From Bacillus sp. FJAT-42315 (GTDB taxonomy: Bacteria; Bacillota; Bacilli; Bacillales; Domibacillaceae): DNA of 64,000 nt. Positions 1-8,060 of this stretch are shown one piece after another. The notes below the pieces were generated by a model, which was given only the letters and a program-made list of their open reading frames with translations, did no database searches and was not told the DNA's origin. The position numbers and the translations under genes are program-made. The stretch is from the NCBI RefSeq assembly GCF_002797375.1, contig NZ_KZ454941.1, positions 3,375,744 through 3,439,743 of the forward strand, in the 5' to 3' direction. Position 1 is the stretch's first letter, and every line of letters begins with the position of its first letter.

Positions 1-229
<229 letters not shown>

Positions 230-391
230 GTGTTTGAATTGCACATGGATGTGCAGGCATCTGCGTTGTCACAGGACGTGACGAACTTAGCAGATGTTCC
301 TTAACTCACAATTTGTTTCGCTTAGATAAACTAAGCTTTTAGAATTAACGTTGACGTTTATTTTGTTCAGTTTTCAAAGATCAATTTAAAT
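230..391 (-). promoter_or_regulatory. 16S leader with processing hairpins and boxA-like element
   Basis: On the minus strand this spacer contains the conserved rRNA-leader motif GATCTTTGAAAACTGAAC, which resembles the boxA antitermination region of Bacillus rRNA operons. Nearer to 16S are nested inverted repeats: CATCTGC/GCAGATG enclosing GTCAC/GTGAC, and TGCACAT/ATGTGCA. These are likely RNase III processing stems. The assignment rests on motif similarity only. Confidence 0.6.
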
Positions 392-465
392 TGGAGCGGG
401 TGATGGGAATCGAACCCACGACATCAGCTTGGAAGGCTGAGGTTTTACCATTAAACTACACCCGC
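392..465 (-). tRNA. tRNA-Gly (TCC)
   Basis: A complete cloverleaf on the minus strand with acceptor GCGGGTG, anticodon loop CTTCCAA (anticodon TCC) and an encoded CCA end. It is the last tRNA before 16S. Confidence 0.95.
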
Positions 466-479
466 GTGAAATGAACAGC

Positions 480-556
480 TGGTCGGGAAGACAGGATTCG
501 AACCTGCGACCCCTTGGTCCCAAACCAAGTGCTCTACCAAGCTGAGCTACTTCCCG
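480..556 (-). tRNA. tRNA-Pro (TGG)
   Basis: A cloverleaf with acceptor CGGGAAG, anticodon stem CTTGG/CCAAG and loop TTTGGGA (anticodon TGG), with CCA encoded. Confidence 0.95.
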
Positions 557-571
557 TATGAATAAATCATA

Positions 572-648
572 TGGCGCGCCCGAGAGGAGTCGAACCCCTA
601 ACCTTTTGATCCGTAGTCAAACGCTCTATCCAATTGAGCTACGGGCGC
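572..648 (-). tRNA. tRNA-Arg (ACG)
   Basis: A cloverleaf with acceptor GCGCCCG and anticodon loop CTACGGA (anticodon ACG, whose A is normally deaminated to inosine), with CCA encoded. Confidence 0.95.
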
Positions 649-663
649 AAATTATATTATATA

Positions 664-746
<83 letters not shown>

Positions 747-768
747 TTGATTACTGCGACAGAATTCC

Positions 769-797
769 ATTCTAACATTTCTTTTTTTAAAAAGCAA
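769..797 (-). promoter_or_regulatory. candidate promoter inside the tRNA cluster
   Basis: The 116-bp gap between tRNA-Lys and tRNA-Leu contains, on the minus strand, TTGCTT, a 17-bp spacer and TAGAAT, ending about 22 bp before tRNA-Leu. It would allow tRNA-Leu-Arg-Pro-Gly and 16S to be transcribed independently of the distal tRNAs. The surrounding sequence is strongly A/T-rich, so chance matches are possible. Confidence 0.4.
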
Positions 798-862
798 TAT
801 ATTTTTTAAAAAAAATTTAAGATCAATAAACGCTTTATTTCTAACATAGCTACACCCGTAAA

Positions 863-938
863 TGGTGAGCCATGAAGGACTCGAACCTTCGACCCTCTGA
901 TTAAAAGTCAGATGCTCTACCAACTGAGCTAATGGCTC
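863..938 (-). tRNA. tRNA-Lys (TTT)
   Basis: A cloverleaf with acceptor GAGCCAT, anticodon loop CTTTTAA (anticodon TTT) and encoded CCA. Confidence 0.95.
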
Positions 939-944
939 AAAAAA

Positions 945-1019
945 TGGCTGGGCTAGAAGGATTCGAACCTTCGCGTGACGGAATCAAAATCCGCTGCCTT
1001 ACCGCTTGGCTATAGCCCA
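945..1019 (-). tRNA. tRNA-Gln (TTG)
   Basis: A cloverleaf with acceptor TGGGCTA, anticodon loop TTTTGAT (anticodon TTG) and encoded CCA. Confidence 0.95.
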
Positions 1020-1040
1020 ACATTTCAAATAAAACAAAAA

Positions 1041-1112
1041 TGACCCGTACGGGATTCGAACCCGTGTTACCGCCGTGAAAGGGCGGTGTCTTAACCGCTT
1101 GACCAACGGGCC
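1041..1112 (-). tRNA. tRNA-Glu (TTC), no encoded CCA
   Basis: A cloverleaf with acceptor GGCCCGT and anticodon TTC in a CTTTCAC loop. The 3' flank is T-rich, so CCA is not encoded. Confidence 0.94.
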
Positions 1113-1128
1113 ATAACCAAAATATAAA

Positions 1129-1219
1129 TGGCGGAGAAGGAGGGATTTGAACCCTCGCGCCGGTTACCCGACCTACACCCTTAGCAGGGGCGCCTCTTCA
1201 GCCTCTTGAGTACTTCCCC
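1129..1219 (-). tRNA. tRNA-Ser (GCT)
   Basis: A class II tRNA with long variable arm, acceptor GGGGAAG, anticodon GCT and encoded CCA. Confidence 0.95.
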
Positions 1220-1226
1220 AAATATA

Positions 1227-1301
1227 TGGCTCCGCAGGCAAGATTCGAACTTGCGACCGATCGGTTAACAGCCGATAGCTCTACCACTGAGCTACTGCGG
1301 A
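1227..1301 (-). tRNA. tRNA-Asn (GTT), inner copy
   Basis: A cloverleaf with acceptor TCCGCAG, anticodon loop CTGTTAA (anticodon GTT), discriminator G and encoded CCA. It has its own upstream promoter-like sequence within a 139-bp direct repeat shared with the outer tRNA-Asn. Confidence 0.96.
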
Positions 1302-1369
1302 ATAATCAATTCGTCTCAGCGACAATTTATATTATATTAAAATGACACAAGAGAGTCAACACATTTTAA
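1231..1369. repeat. 139-bp direct repeat, copy A (tRNA-Asn plus promoter)
   Basis: This segment covers the tRNA-Asn body and about 68 bp of upstream DNA with its promoter. It recurs at 1405-1543 with a visible difference of one base (C at 1320 against A in the other copy). The two copies are separated by an inverted copy of the upstream part. Confidence 0.93.
1331..1359 (-). promoter_or_regulatory. tRNA promoter, inner copy
   Basis: On the minus strand this is TTGACT, a 17-bp spacer and TATAAT, a near-consensus sigma-A promoter. It is identical to the copy upstream of the outer tRNA-Asn and lies 30 bp before the inner tRNA-Asn. Confidence 0.8.
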
Positions 1370-1518
1370 TATAATATAAATTGTCGATGAGACGAATTGA
1401 TTATTCCGCAGGCAAGATTCGAACTTGCGACCGATCGGTTAACAGCCGATAGCTCTACCACTGAGCTACTGCGGAATAATCAATTCGTCTCATCGACAAT
1501 TTATATTATATTAAAATG
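1362..1518. repeat. perfect 50-bp inverted repeat enclosing a tRNA-Asn gene
   Basis: Arms at 1362-1411 and 1469-1518 are exact reverse complements. The innermost seven base pairs are the tRNA acceptor stem itself, so the acceptor helix could continue into a 50-bp duplex. The left arm also pairs with 1295-1344 with one mismatch and a 17-base loop. Confidence 0.93.
1404..1475 (-). tRNA. tRNA-Asn (GTT), outer duplicate with altered 3' end
   Basis: The body is identical to the inner tRNA-Asn over the cloverleaf. The 3' flank is replaced by an inverted copy of the promoter-side flank, so the discriminator reads A instead of G and CCA is not encoded. It may be transcribed from the strong upstream promoter, but processing and charging could be impaired. 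I would treat it as a possibly non-functional duplicate. Confidence 0.85.
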
Positions 1519-1543
1519 ACACAAGAGAGTCAACACATTTTAA
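1405..1543. repeat. 139-bp direct repeat, copy B
   Basis: Second copy of the tRNA-Asn plus promoter segment. The inverted arm to its left matches this copy exactly, so the inverted arm was probably made from copy B. Confidence 0.93.
1505..1533 (-). promoter_or_regulatory. promoter of the tRNA/rRNA cluster
   Basis: On the minus strand: TTGACT, 17 bp, TATAAT, 30 bp upstream of the first tRNA. This is the outermost promoter of the cluster and a close match to the sigma-A consensus. Confidence 0.82.
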
Positions 1544-1641
1544 AAAAAACAGTAAAGTTTTTTGAAAGAATACATTCTTTCTATTTATGCGCTTACTAAA
1601 GTTATCAGTAAACAAAAGGAATGTCAACTAGCAAATCATTT

Positions 1642-2109
1642 TCATAAAACCTTTTCTTCTTTAAACACAAGTGTACCTTTGCATTTTCCACAAACGTAAC
1701 GAGCTGTGTTGATTCTTCTCGCACGCCTATAAGTTAAAGAACAACTTGTGCACTGATAAATCAATTGACGGCTTTTCCTTTTAGGACGATCGCTTGTTAA
1801 TGGCGTACAATGTCTTGGAGCACCTACTTCTCTCATTAATCGCTTAAAATCACGATCACGATGCTTGTACCCTTTCCCAAGCAAATGCAAATGGTAATGG
1901 CATAGTTCATGCTTAATAATCCCGACCAGCTCTGCTTCTCCGAATGCTTCCAAGTATTTTTTATTAATTTCAATATTGTGCGACTGTAGTAGATATCGTC
2001 CACCTGTTGTTTTCAGGCGGTGATTGAACACCGCCTGATGAAGAAAAGGGCGACCGAAAATTTCTCGTGAAATCTTTTCAACTAAGCTTTGTAGTTCTTC
2101 ATTCGTCAT
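1642..2109 (-). CDS. ydcK: SprT-like zinc metallopeptidase-fold protein (YdcK)
   Basis: A 155-residue protein of the SprT-like family, whose bacterial members are of unclear physiological role. The zincin-type motif HELCH is at about residues 67-71, inside a helix that fits the family's HExxH site. A C-terminal zinc ribbon is shown by CxxC pairs near residues 120/123 and 140/143. It lies 21 bp downstream of tex on the same strand and just before the tRNA cluster, as in B. subtilis, which supports orthology with ydcK. Metal binding is expected from the motifs; protease activity is not established. Confidence 0.9.
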   Translation of the reverse strand: MTNEELQSLVEKISREIFGRPFLHQAVFNHRLKTTGGRYLLQSHNIEINKKYLEAFGEAELVGIIKHELCHYHLHLLGKGYKHRDRDFKRLMREVGAPRHCTPLTSDRPKRKSRQLIYQCTSCSLTYRRARRINTARYVCGKCKGTLVFKEEKVL

Positions 2110-2130
2110 TTCTCGTCCACCCTGTTTTCT

Positions 2131-4311
2131 TTATTCTTCCCTATCAATCATTGTTAATGATACTCGTCCTTTATTCTGATCAATTTGCTCCACCCACACA
2201 GTCACGACATCACCTACTGCCACGACATCAAGCGGGTGTTTCACAAATCCTTTTTTCAACTTAGAAATATGGACTAGACCGTCTTCTTTCACTCCAATAT
2301 CAACAAATGCACCGAAGTCGACGACATTTCTAACAGTTCCTTGCAATTCCATTCCTGGCTTTAAATCTTCTAACTTTAATACATCTGTCTTCAATAATGG
2401 CTTTTGCAATTCATCACGCGGGTCACGTCCTGGTTTTTGCAACGCTTCTATAATATCCTTCATCGTTAACGTACCAAGTTCTAGTGATTTGGCTGTTTGT
2501 TCTATATCCAGTGCGTTAAGAGCCGAGCTAAGTTCATTTGTGCCAATGTCTACTGTTGAAAAGCTCATACTTTGCAACAGCTTCTTCACCGCTGAATAGT
2601 TCTCTGGGTGGATCGCCGTTCGATCAAGCTTTTCTTTTCCTGTTAATATCCTTAAAAAGCCGATACTTTGCTCAAAAGTCTTCGCTCCAAGTCGAGGTAC
2701 TTTTTTCACTTCAGATCGCTGAGTAAATTTACCGTTTTCTTCTCTAAATTTAACAATGTTATTGGCTACCGTTTTGTTGAGACCTGCTACATATTGCAAA
2801 AGAGAAGCAGAAGCGGTATTTAAGTTTACACCAACTTGATTGACGGCAGTTTCAACGACAAACGTTAACGAATCATTTAGTTTCTTTTGGGACACATCAT
2901 GCTGATATTGACCAACACCTACTGATTTCGGATCAATTTTCACCAGTTCAGCTAGTGGGTCTTGCAGTCTGCGAGCGATAGAAACAGCACTTCTTTCTTC
3001 TACTTGAAGATCAGGAAATTCTTCGCGTGCGATATCTGACGCGGAATAAACACTTGCTCCTGCTTCGTTGACAATCATATAAGCGATTGGTCTGTCGCTT
3101 GATTTAATCATATCAACGACGAATTGTTCCGTCTCCCTTGAAGCTGTTCCATTCCCAACAGTCACTAGCTCGATTTTGTATTGATCTAATATTTGTTTAA
3201 ATAATTTTTCTGCTTCTGCTCTTTTCGCTTTAGGTGGATGCGGGTAGATCACACCGATATAAAGTACTTTCCCCGTCTCATCAACGGCTGCCAGCTTACA
3301 GCCTGTCCGATAGGCCGGATCTACACCTAACACCATCTTCCCTTTCAATGGCGGCTGAAGCAGCAGTTTTCTTAAATTCTCTGAAAAAATATGAATCGCT
3401 TGGTCTTCTGCTTTTTCCGTTAACTCATTTCGCACCTCTCGTTCAATAGAAGGTTGAATTAACCGTTTATAGGCATCCTGCAAGGCTTGAGATACAAAAG
3501 TAGCCGCTGAGCTCTGTTCATTTTTAATATATCGCTTTGTTAAATAATAGATGATTTTGTCGATATCAGCTTGAATAGTCACCTTTAACACGCCTTCTTT
3601 TTCTCCACGATTGAGAGCAAGGGTACGATGAGGGACGATACGAGCAACTGGTTCTTCATATGAATAATACATTTCAAAAATGTTCTTCTCGTCTTCTGCA
3701 TCTTTTTTCAGAGCGGATTGGATCACACCGGTCCGAAAGGTTTCTTTGCGAATCCACTCGCGAATTTGTGCATCGTCTGCCACTGTTTCTGCGATGATAT
3801 CCATCGCTCCTTGGATCGCCTCTTCTATTGAATCAACTTCTTTCTCTACTGAAATATACTTTTTCGCTTCTTCTTCAACAGGAGGTGAAGAAGGTAACGA
3901 TAGTATCCATTCAGCCAATGGCTCTAGTCCTTTTTCCTTTGCAACAGACGCTTTCGTTCGTCTCTTTTGCTTGTAAGGTCGATATAAGTCTTCAACAGCC
4001 TGCATCTTATCAGCTGCTAAAATATTCGCTTTTAATTCATTCGTCAGCTTTCCTTGCTCCTCAATTGAACGAAGTACTTCTTCTTTGCGCTGAACGAGAT
4101 TTTGTACATATGTATAACGATTCATGAGGGTGCGAATTTCTACTTCATCCAATGCTCCCGTCATTTCTTTACGATATCGAGCGATAAAAGGTACAGTTGC
4201 CCCTTCTTCAATTAACGAAATAACCGCACGTACCTTTTTTAACTCAATATTTTCTTCTTGAGCAACCTTCTTCAAAATACTTTCGCGGTCTTGAACCTTT
4301 TCCTCAGACAT
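2131..4311 (-). CDS. tex: Tex-family S1 RNA-binding transcription accessory protein
   Basis: About 726 residues, the usual length of Tex. The order is an N-terminal helical region, a YqgF-like RNase-H fold near the middle (VLGVDPAYRTG), a helix-hairpin-helix region and a C-terminal S1 domain (GTVRNVVDFGAFVDIGV). Tex proteins bind nucleic acid and influence transcription and stress tolerance. I chose the ATG giving MSEEKVQ because GGAGGG sits about 7 bases before it; an in-frame ATG five codons earlier overlaps that ribosome site. It follows the rsbX terminator, so it likely has its own promoter. Confidence 0.93.
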   Translation of the reverse strand: MSEEKVQDRESILKKVAQEENIELKKVRAVISLIEEGATVPFIARYRKEMTGALDEVEIRTLMNRYTYVQNLVQRKEEVLRSIEEQGKLTNELKANILAADKMQAVEDLYRPYKQKRRTKASVAKEKGLEPLAEWILSLPSSPPVEEEAKKYISVEKEVDSIEEAIQGAMDIIAETVADDAQIREWIRKETFRTGVIQSALKKDAEDEKNIFEMYYSYEEPVARIVPHRTLALNRGEKEGVLKVTIQADIDKIIYYLTKRYIKNEQSSAATFVSQALQDAYKRLIQPSIEREVRNELTEKAEDQAIHIFSENLRKLLLQPPLKGKMVLGVDPAYRTGCKLAAVDETGKVLYIGVIYPHPPKAKRAEAEKLFKQILDQYKIELVTVGNGTASRETEQFVVDMIKSSDRPIAYMIVNEAGASVYSASDIAREEFPDLQVEERSAVSIARRLQDPLAELVKIDPKSVGVGQYQHDVSQKKLNDSLTFVVETAVNQVGVNLNTASASLLQYVAGLNKTVANNIVKFREENGKFTQRSEVKKVPRLGAKTFEQSIGFLRILTGKEKLDRTAIHPENYSAVKKLLQSMSFSTVDIGTNELSSALNALDIEQTAKSLELGTLTMKDIIEALQKPGRDPRDELQKPLLKTDVLKLEDLKPGMELQGTVRNVVDFGAFVDIGVKEDGLVHISKLKKGFVKHPLDVVAVGDVVTVWVEQIDQNKGRVSLTMIDREE

Positions 4312-4382
4312 ACTTTCGCCCTCCATTTCTTCATTTCTTTATTTTAACAGATTTACACCCCTCAATTAAAATGAAACGACAA

Positions 4383-4412
4383 GAAAAAAGCCTGCGATGA
4401 TTAAAGCAGGCT
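4383..4412 (-). terminator. terminator of the sigB operon
   Basis: On the minus strand AGCCTGC pairs with GCAGGCT across a 10-base loop, followed by a run of T. The hairpin overlaps the end of rsbX and separates it from tex. Confidence 0.88.
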
Positions 4413-4994
4413 ACCAACGATAAACGTACAATCATCATTTGATTGCATCGACTCTTCTTCAAGGATATCCGCAATTGATGCTAGCTTATCCTTACTTAAC
4501 AATGATTTTACATTCATGAGGTTAAGACCATCTGAATGCACAATAAATTTGCAATTAGATTCATAGACAAATCTTTGTGTTCGGTACTTTTGTGCACGCC
4601 CTGATAAAAAGCCCCTCACAGGCAGAGGATACGTTAATTTTCCCGTTTCCGTATATAAATAAAAACGAATATTGCCGACACAGCTGTATTCAAACTCTTG
4701 CCTTTCCAAATAGACTTTCATGATCGCAACCGCTGCCCCTCTTTTATGCTGAAGCGATTCATTACTTAGACGCATTAATTCATCTACATCTTCATGATGA
4801 TTCTCGACAACTGCTGCGATCACCGCATCAGCAGACTCATTAGCCAATTCACCGCTTCCAAGTCCATCGGCAAGTACACAAATGAAATAATCTGTTGTTT
4901 CATAAATAAAATAGCTATCACCACATAACGGGTTGCCGCTTTTGGCCACTTGATTCGCATAAATTTCTATTTGCTGACTATGGTAATGAATCAT
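4401..4994 (-). CDS. rsbX: RsbX, PP2C-type serine phosphatase
   Basis: A 197-residue small PP2C-family phosphatase. In the family it dephosphorylates RsbS and RsbR in the stressosome and so resets the sigma-B signal. Visible PP2C features are CVLADGLGSGE near residues 34-44, the HSDG motif near the C-terminal third and a terminal DDCTFIVGSLL, the usual metal-binding aspartates. Its start codon overlaps the sigB stop, indicating translational coupling. Last gene of the operon, directly before the terminator. Confidence 0.95.
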   Translation of the reverse strand: MIHYHSQQIEIYANQVAKSGNPLCGDSYFIYETTDYFICVLADGLGSGELANESADAVIAAVVENHHEDVDELMRLSNESLQHKRGAAVAIMKVYLERQEFEYSCVGNIRFYLYTETGKLTYPLPVRGFLSGRAQKYRTQRFVYESNCKFIVHSDGLNLMNVKSLLSKDKLASIADILEEESMQSNDDCTFIVGSLL

Positions 4995-5788
4995 TAGGAC
5001 AATCTCTCCGTTGTGAGAGATTCCTTCTCAATCGCTTCTTTTAGCTTTTTAATAGCTTTTCGCTGCAATCGAGATACGTGCATTTGCGAAATCCCTAGCT
5101 TTTCACCTGTATCCTTTTGACTCATGTTTTCTATGTAGGTGCATTGAATGATTTGCCGCTCACGATCAGATAATACATGAAGAACCTTATTAAGGACGAG
5201 GCGTTGATCAACTTTTTCATAACCTTCATCTTGACTGCCGACGATATCGAGAAGAGTGACTGTACTTCCATCAGAATCCGCTTCAATGGAGTGATCGACA
5301 GACAACGCTTGATAGCTTTTCCCCATTTCCATTGCCTCAAGTACTTCCTCTTCTGATATTTCAAGGTGGCGGGCAATCTCCTCTACCTTTGGTGATCGTT
5401 GCAAGCTTGTCGTTAACTCTTCCACTGTCGACTTAATTTTCGGTCCAAGCTCCTTAATTCTTCTCGGCACATGCACACTCCACGTTTTATCTCGTAAAAA
5501 ACGCTTAATTTCCCCTACGATTGTAGGGATAGCAAATGCCTCGAAGCTTTTCCCATACGAATCATCGTATCTTCTAATCGCCCCAAGAAGGCCCATCATT
5601 CCCACTTGTACGATATCCTCATGATAGCTTTTTCCTTTTGAATATTTCCTCGCAATCGACTCTACTAGTCCTTGATAATGCTTCACTAGCTTTTCCTGTG
5701 CTTCTTCGTCGTTGCTTTGCTGATACGCTTGAATCCATTCAATGGCTTGCTTTTTCGATTCTCGGTTAGGTTGAGACGACTTGTGCAT
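4994..5788 (-). CDS. sigB: RNA polymerase sigma factor SigB
   Basis: A 264-residue sigma-70-family factor controlling the general stress regulon. Region 2 is seen in GKSFEAFAIPTIVGEIKRFL, region 3 in DKTWSVHVPRRIKEL, and region 4 in LSDRERQIIQ and the helix-turn-helix SQKDTGEKLGISQMHVSRLQ. The start at MHKSSQ is preferred because GGTGGAGAGGG precedes that ATG; the longer frame opens at a TTG without a good ribosome site. The start lies inside the end of rsbW (23-bp overlap), as expected for a co-translated sigma/anti-sigma pair. Very close to B. subtilis SigB over region 2 to 4. Confidence 0.97.
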   Translation of the reverse strand: MHKSSQPNRESKKQAIEWIQAYQQSNDEEAQEKLVKHYQGLVESIARKYSKGKSYHEDIVQVGMMGLLGAIRRYDDSYGKSFEAFAIPTIVGEIKRFLRDKTWSVHVPRRIKELGPKIKSTVEELTTSLQRSPKVEEIARHLEISEEEVLEAMEMGKSYQALSVDHSIEADSDGSTVTLLDIVGSQDEGYEKVDQRLVLNKVLHVLSDRERQIIQCTYIENMSQKDTGEKLGISQMHVSRLQRKAIKKLKEAIEKESLTTERLS

Positions 5789-6233
5789 CCCTCTCCACCT
5801 GCTCTCCTTCAAGATACTTTGTCATCAACAAAGTAATCCCTTCATTTTGGTGAACTTTCACTTCATCCATTAATGTTTCAATGAGAAATAACCCTAAGCC
5901 TCCTTCGCGCAGAAACTCAACAGCATGATCGGTATACGGACCTAAAGCTTTCTTTGTGTTTAAAAAGTTAAAGCTTTGACCATGATCCGCTACCATCACT
6001 TCTAAATGTTTGTTATATAACGCAAAGCCAACAATGACTTCTCCTTCATCACTATCTTGATAAGCATGTTGCACAGCATTTGTAATCGCTTCGCTCGTCG
6101 CTATTTTTAAATCTTCAATCGCATCATATGTAAAACCCATTCTGCTGGCGATCCCCGACAATGTCAGTCTGATCACTCCTACAAATTCCGGCTTCGCAGG
6201 AATTTTCATCTCGATGTATTCAAAATCTTTCAT
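5766..6233 (-). CDS. rsbW: RsbW, anti-sigma-B factor and serine kinase
   Basis: A 155-residue GHKL-type kinase. It binds and inactivates SigB, and phosphorylates the anti-anti-sigma factor RsbV in unstressed cells. The N-box SEAITNAVQHAY lies near residues 47-58, followed by the D-x-G box ADHGQSF and the G2-like EGGLGLFLIE. It begins 3 bp after rsbV and overlaps sigB, so the three switch proteins are made together from both operon promoters. Confidence 0.96.
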   Translation of the reverse strand: MKDFEYIEMKIPAKPEFVGVIRLTLSGIASRMGFTYDAIEDLKIATSEAITNAVQHAYQDSDEGEVIVGFALYNKHLEVMVADHGQSFNFLNTKKALGPYTDHAVEFLREGGLGLFLIETLMDEVKVHQNEGITLLMTKYLEGEQVERDAQVVST

Positions 6234-6235
6234 TG

Positions 6236-6562
6236 TTATACGCCACCTTCTACTTCAGAATGAATATTCATAATACCGGACAATCCCGTAATATCAAACA
6301 GTCGTTTCAACCTTCCAGATAACCCGACTAATTGAAGCGTTCCATTCTTGGCATTTAAGCTTTTGAATAAACCGACAAAAATCCCCAAACCCGTGCTATC
6401 CAAATACGTAACTTCCGTTAAATCAATGATTAAGGTTTGATTCGCTTTGACATGCGGAAAAATGGTTTCCTGCAGTTTAGGCGCTGTATACACATCAAGC
6501 TCTCCTCCAATATACACCTTTGTATATTGGTCCATTTCTTCTACATTAATCGTAATATTCAT
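6236..6562 (-). CDS. rsbV: RsbV, anti-anti-sigma factor
   Basis: A 108-residue single STAS domain protein. Unphosphorylated RsbV binds RsbW and frees SigB. The phosphorylated serine is in YLDSTGLG, at residue 56 with the start chosen here, the same number as in B. subtilis. I chose the ATG of MNITIN because AAAGAGGTGG precedes it; an upstream in-frame codon twelve residues earlier would enter the sigma-B promoter spacer. It is the first gene behind the internal sigma-B promoter. Confidence 0.96.
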   Translation of the reverse strand: MNITINVEEMDQYTKVYIGGELDVYTAPKLQETIFPHVKANQTLIIDLTEVTYLDSTGLGIFVGLFKSLNAKNGTLQLVGLSGRLKRLFDITGLSGIMNIHSEVEGGV

Positions 6563-6609
6563 TTCATCCACCTCTTTCGACCACATGATCGACTTCATAT
6601 CTTAAATTT

Positions 6610-6634
6610 CTACCCGCTATCACTTACTCTAAAC
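6610..6634 (-). promoter_or_regulatory. internal sigma-B promoter (autoregulation)
   Basis: On the minus strand GTTTAG is followed after 13 bases by GGGTAG, close to the sigma-B consensus GTTTAA - 12 to 15 bp - GGGTAT. It lies between rsbU and rsbV, exactly where the autoregulatory promoter of the B. subtilis operon is located, and would amplify rsbV-rsbW-sigB-rsbX. Confidence 0.85.
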
Positions 6635-6640
6635 CTATAT

Positions 6641-7651
6641 TTATTGCACTCGTTTTAAAATAATCAACGTGAAATCATCACGCAATTGGAATTCTTGCAA
6701 ATATTCGAGATCGCGATATACGTTGTTCGCTATCTCTTGTGCCTCTAAGTGGATATATCGTTCGATGTAGCTAATGAGTTTCTCCATTTCAATAAACCCC
6801 TCTTTCGTTCGACACTCTGTCACACCGTCAGACATCAGTAAAATGACATCTCCAACTTCCACTCTTTTTTCATACTGGCGATACTTCGTTTTTTTATCCA
6901 CACCGAGCACGAGTCCCCTTGCATATAACTCTTCAAATTTCTTCGTTTGATGATTATAAAAGAATCCTGGCTCATGACCTGCTGATGAATAATAAAATGT
7001 ATGATTGCGGATGTTGTACATTCCATAAAACATCGTAATAAACATCGTAGGGTCAACATTTTGTTCAACGACACGATTTAAACTTTCTAACACAAGGTTG
7101 GGCTCTAGACTCCCTTCAGGCAAACTATCCATAGAATATTTAATCATCGACATGCACAAAGCAGCTGGAATTCCTTTTCCGATAATATCTGCTACCGCTA
7201 CACTGACCGTATGATTTTCATCATGAACAAAATGATAATAATCCCCGCTCATTCGCCTAGCAGGTACACTAATAGCACCGATATCGAGCGAAGAAACGTC
7301 AGGGATTTGCGTACCTAATAAAGTTTGCTGCATGCTAGCGGCCACTTCGATTTCGCTCTGTAGCTCTTGCTGGAAGGTACGCAAGCTTTGATGTTCCCGA
7401 TAAGCTAAACCGTAGCTAATCATTACCTCTAACAGGATATCTAAAGCGAGAAGAACAGACTGAGGAATGTTAGATTCTAACTCCATGATGGCTGTTTTAT
7501 GAATGCTGATCATTTCTTCAGGGGATATTTTGTGTTCAATCGCCTGTCTACTAAACTTTTGACTCAAATATAGAGCGTGTTCGTCTTGTTCTTTTATATA
7601 GCTTTCTAGAAGTTCTTTATATTGCTCCTGAATGCTTTCTTTAAAGTCCAT
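6641..7651 (-). CDS. rsbU: RsbU, environmental-stress PP2C phosphatase of RsbV-P
   Basis: A 336-residue protein with an N-terminal helical RsbT-binding domain (residues about 1-85) and a C-terminal PP2C/SpoIIE domain. The catalytic domain shows GDYYHFVHD (near 146), VADIIGKGIPAALCMSM (near 163-179) and VILLMSDGVTE, with metal-binding aspartates. RsbU dephosphorylates RsbV when activated by RsbT. It lies 10 bp downstream of rsbT. The gene ends just before the sigma-B promoter. Confidence 0.96.
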   Translation of the reverse strand: MDFKESIQEQYKELLESYIKEQDEHALYLSQKFSRQAIEHKISPEEMISIHKTAIMELESNIPQSVLLALDILLEVMISYGLAYREHQSLRTFQQELQSEIEVAASMQQTLLGTQIPDVSSLDIGAISVPARRMSGDYYHFVHDENHTVSVAVADIIGKGIPAALCMSMIKYSMDSLPEGSLEPNLVLESLNRVVEQNVDPTMFITMFYGMYNIRNHTFYYSSAGHEPGFFYNHQTKKFEELYARGLVLGVDKKTKYRQYEKRVEVGDVILLMSDGVTECRTKEGFIEMEKLISYIERYIHLEAQEIANNVYRDLEYLQEFQLRDDFTLIILKRVQ

Positions 7652-7661
7652 ATTTCCCCTC

Positions 7662-8057
7662 CTAACGGAGCCATTTGATTGCCTTAATGAACGTTCCTTC
7701 TCCCGGATTGGACTCGATTAAAAATTCATCCATCAGTCGTTTCACACCTGGTAAACCAGCTCCAAGCCCTCCTGATGTGGAAAATCCATCCTCCATGACT
7801 TTTCGAATATCGGGAATCCCTGGCCCTTGATCGTTTGATATAATCACTAAACCAACTTTACCTACTGCCTCTGTCTTTTCTATCTGAATGTCCCCTTCTC
7901 CTGCATACAAATAAATATTTCGAGCTAACTCGCTGATGGCAGTTGTAATTCGAGCTTGATCTACTGTACCAAAGCCAAGATCTTTAGCCACATTTCTTCC
8001 AAGTTGCCTAGCCGCTACAATGTCCCATTCACTTATAATCCTGACGCTAGAACCCAT
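7662..8057 (-). CDS. rsbT: RsbT, stressosome kinase and RsbU activator
   Basis: A 131-residue GHKL kinase related to RsbW. The N-box SELARNIYLYA is near residues 43-53 and the D/G-box region DQGPGIPDI near 77-85, followed by GGLGAGLPGVKRL. RsbT phosphorylates RsbS and RsbR, then leaves the stressosome and activates RsbU. It lies 3 bp after rsbS, implying coupled translation. Confidence 0.96.
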   Translation of the reverse strand: MGSSVRIISEWDIVAARQLGRNVAKDLGFGTVDQARITTAISELARNIYLYAGEGDIQIEKTEAVGKVGLVIISNDQGPGIPDIRKVMEDGFSTSGGLGAGLPGVKRLMDEFLIESNPGEGTFIKAIKWLR

Positions 8058-8060
8058 AGA

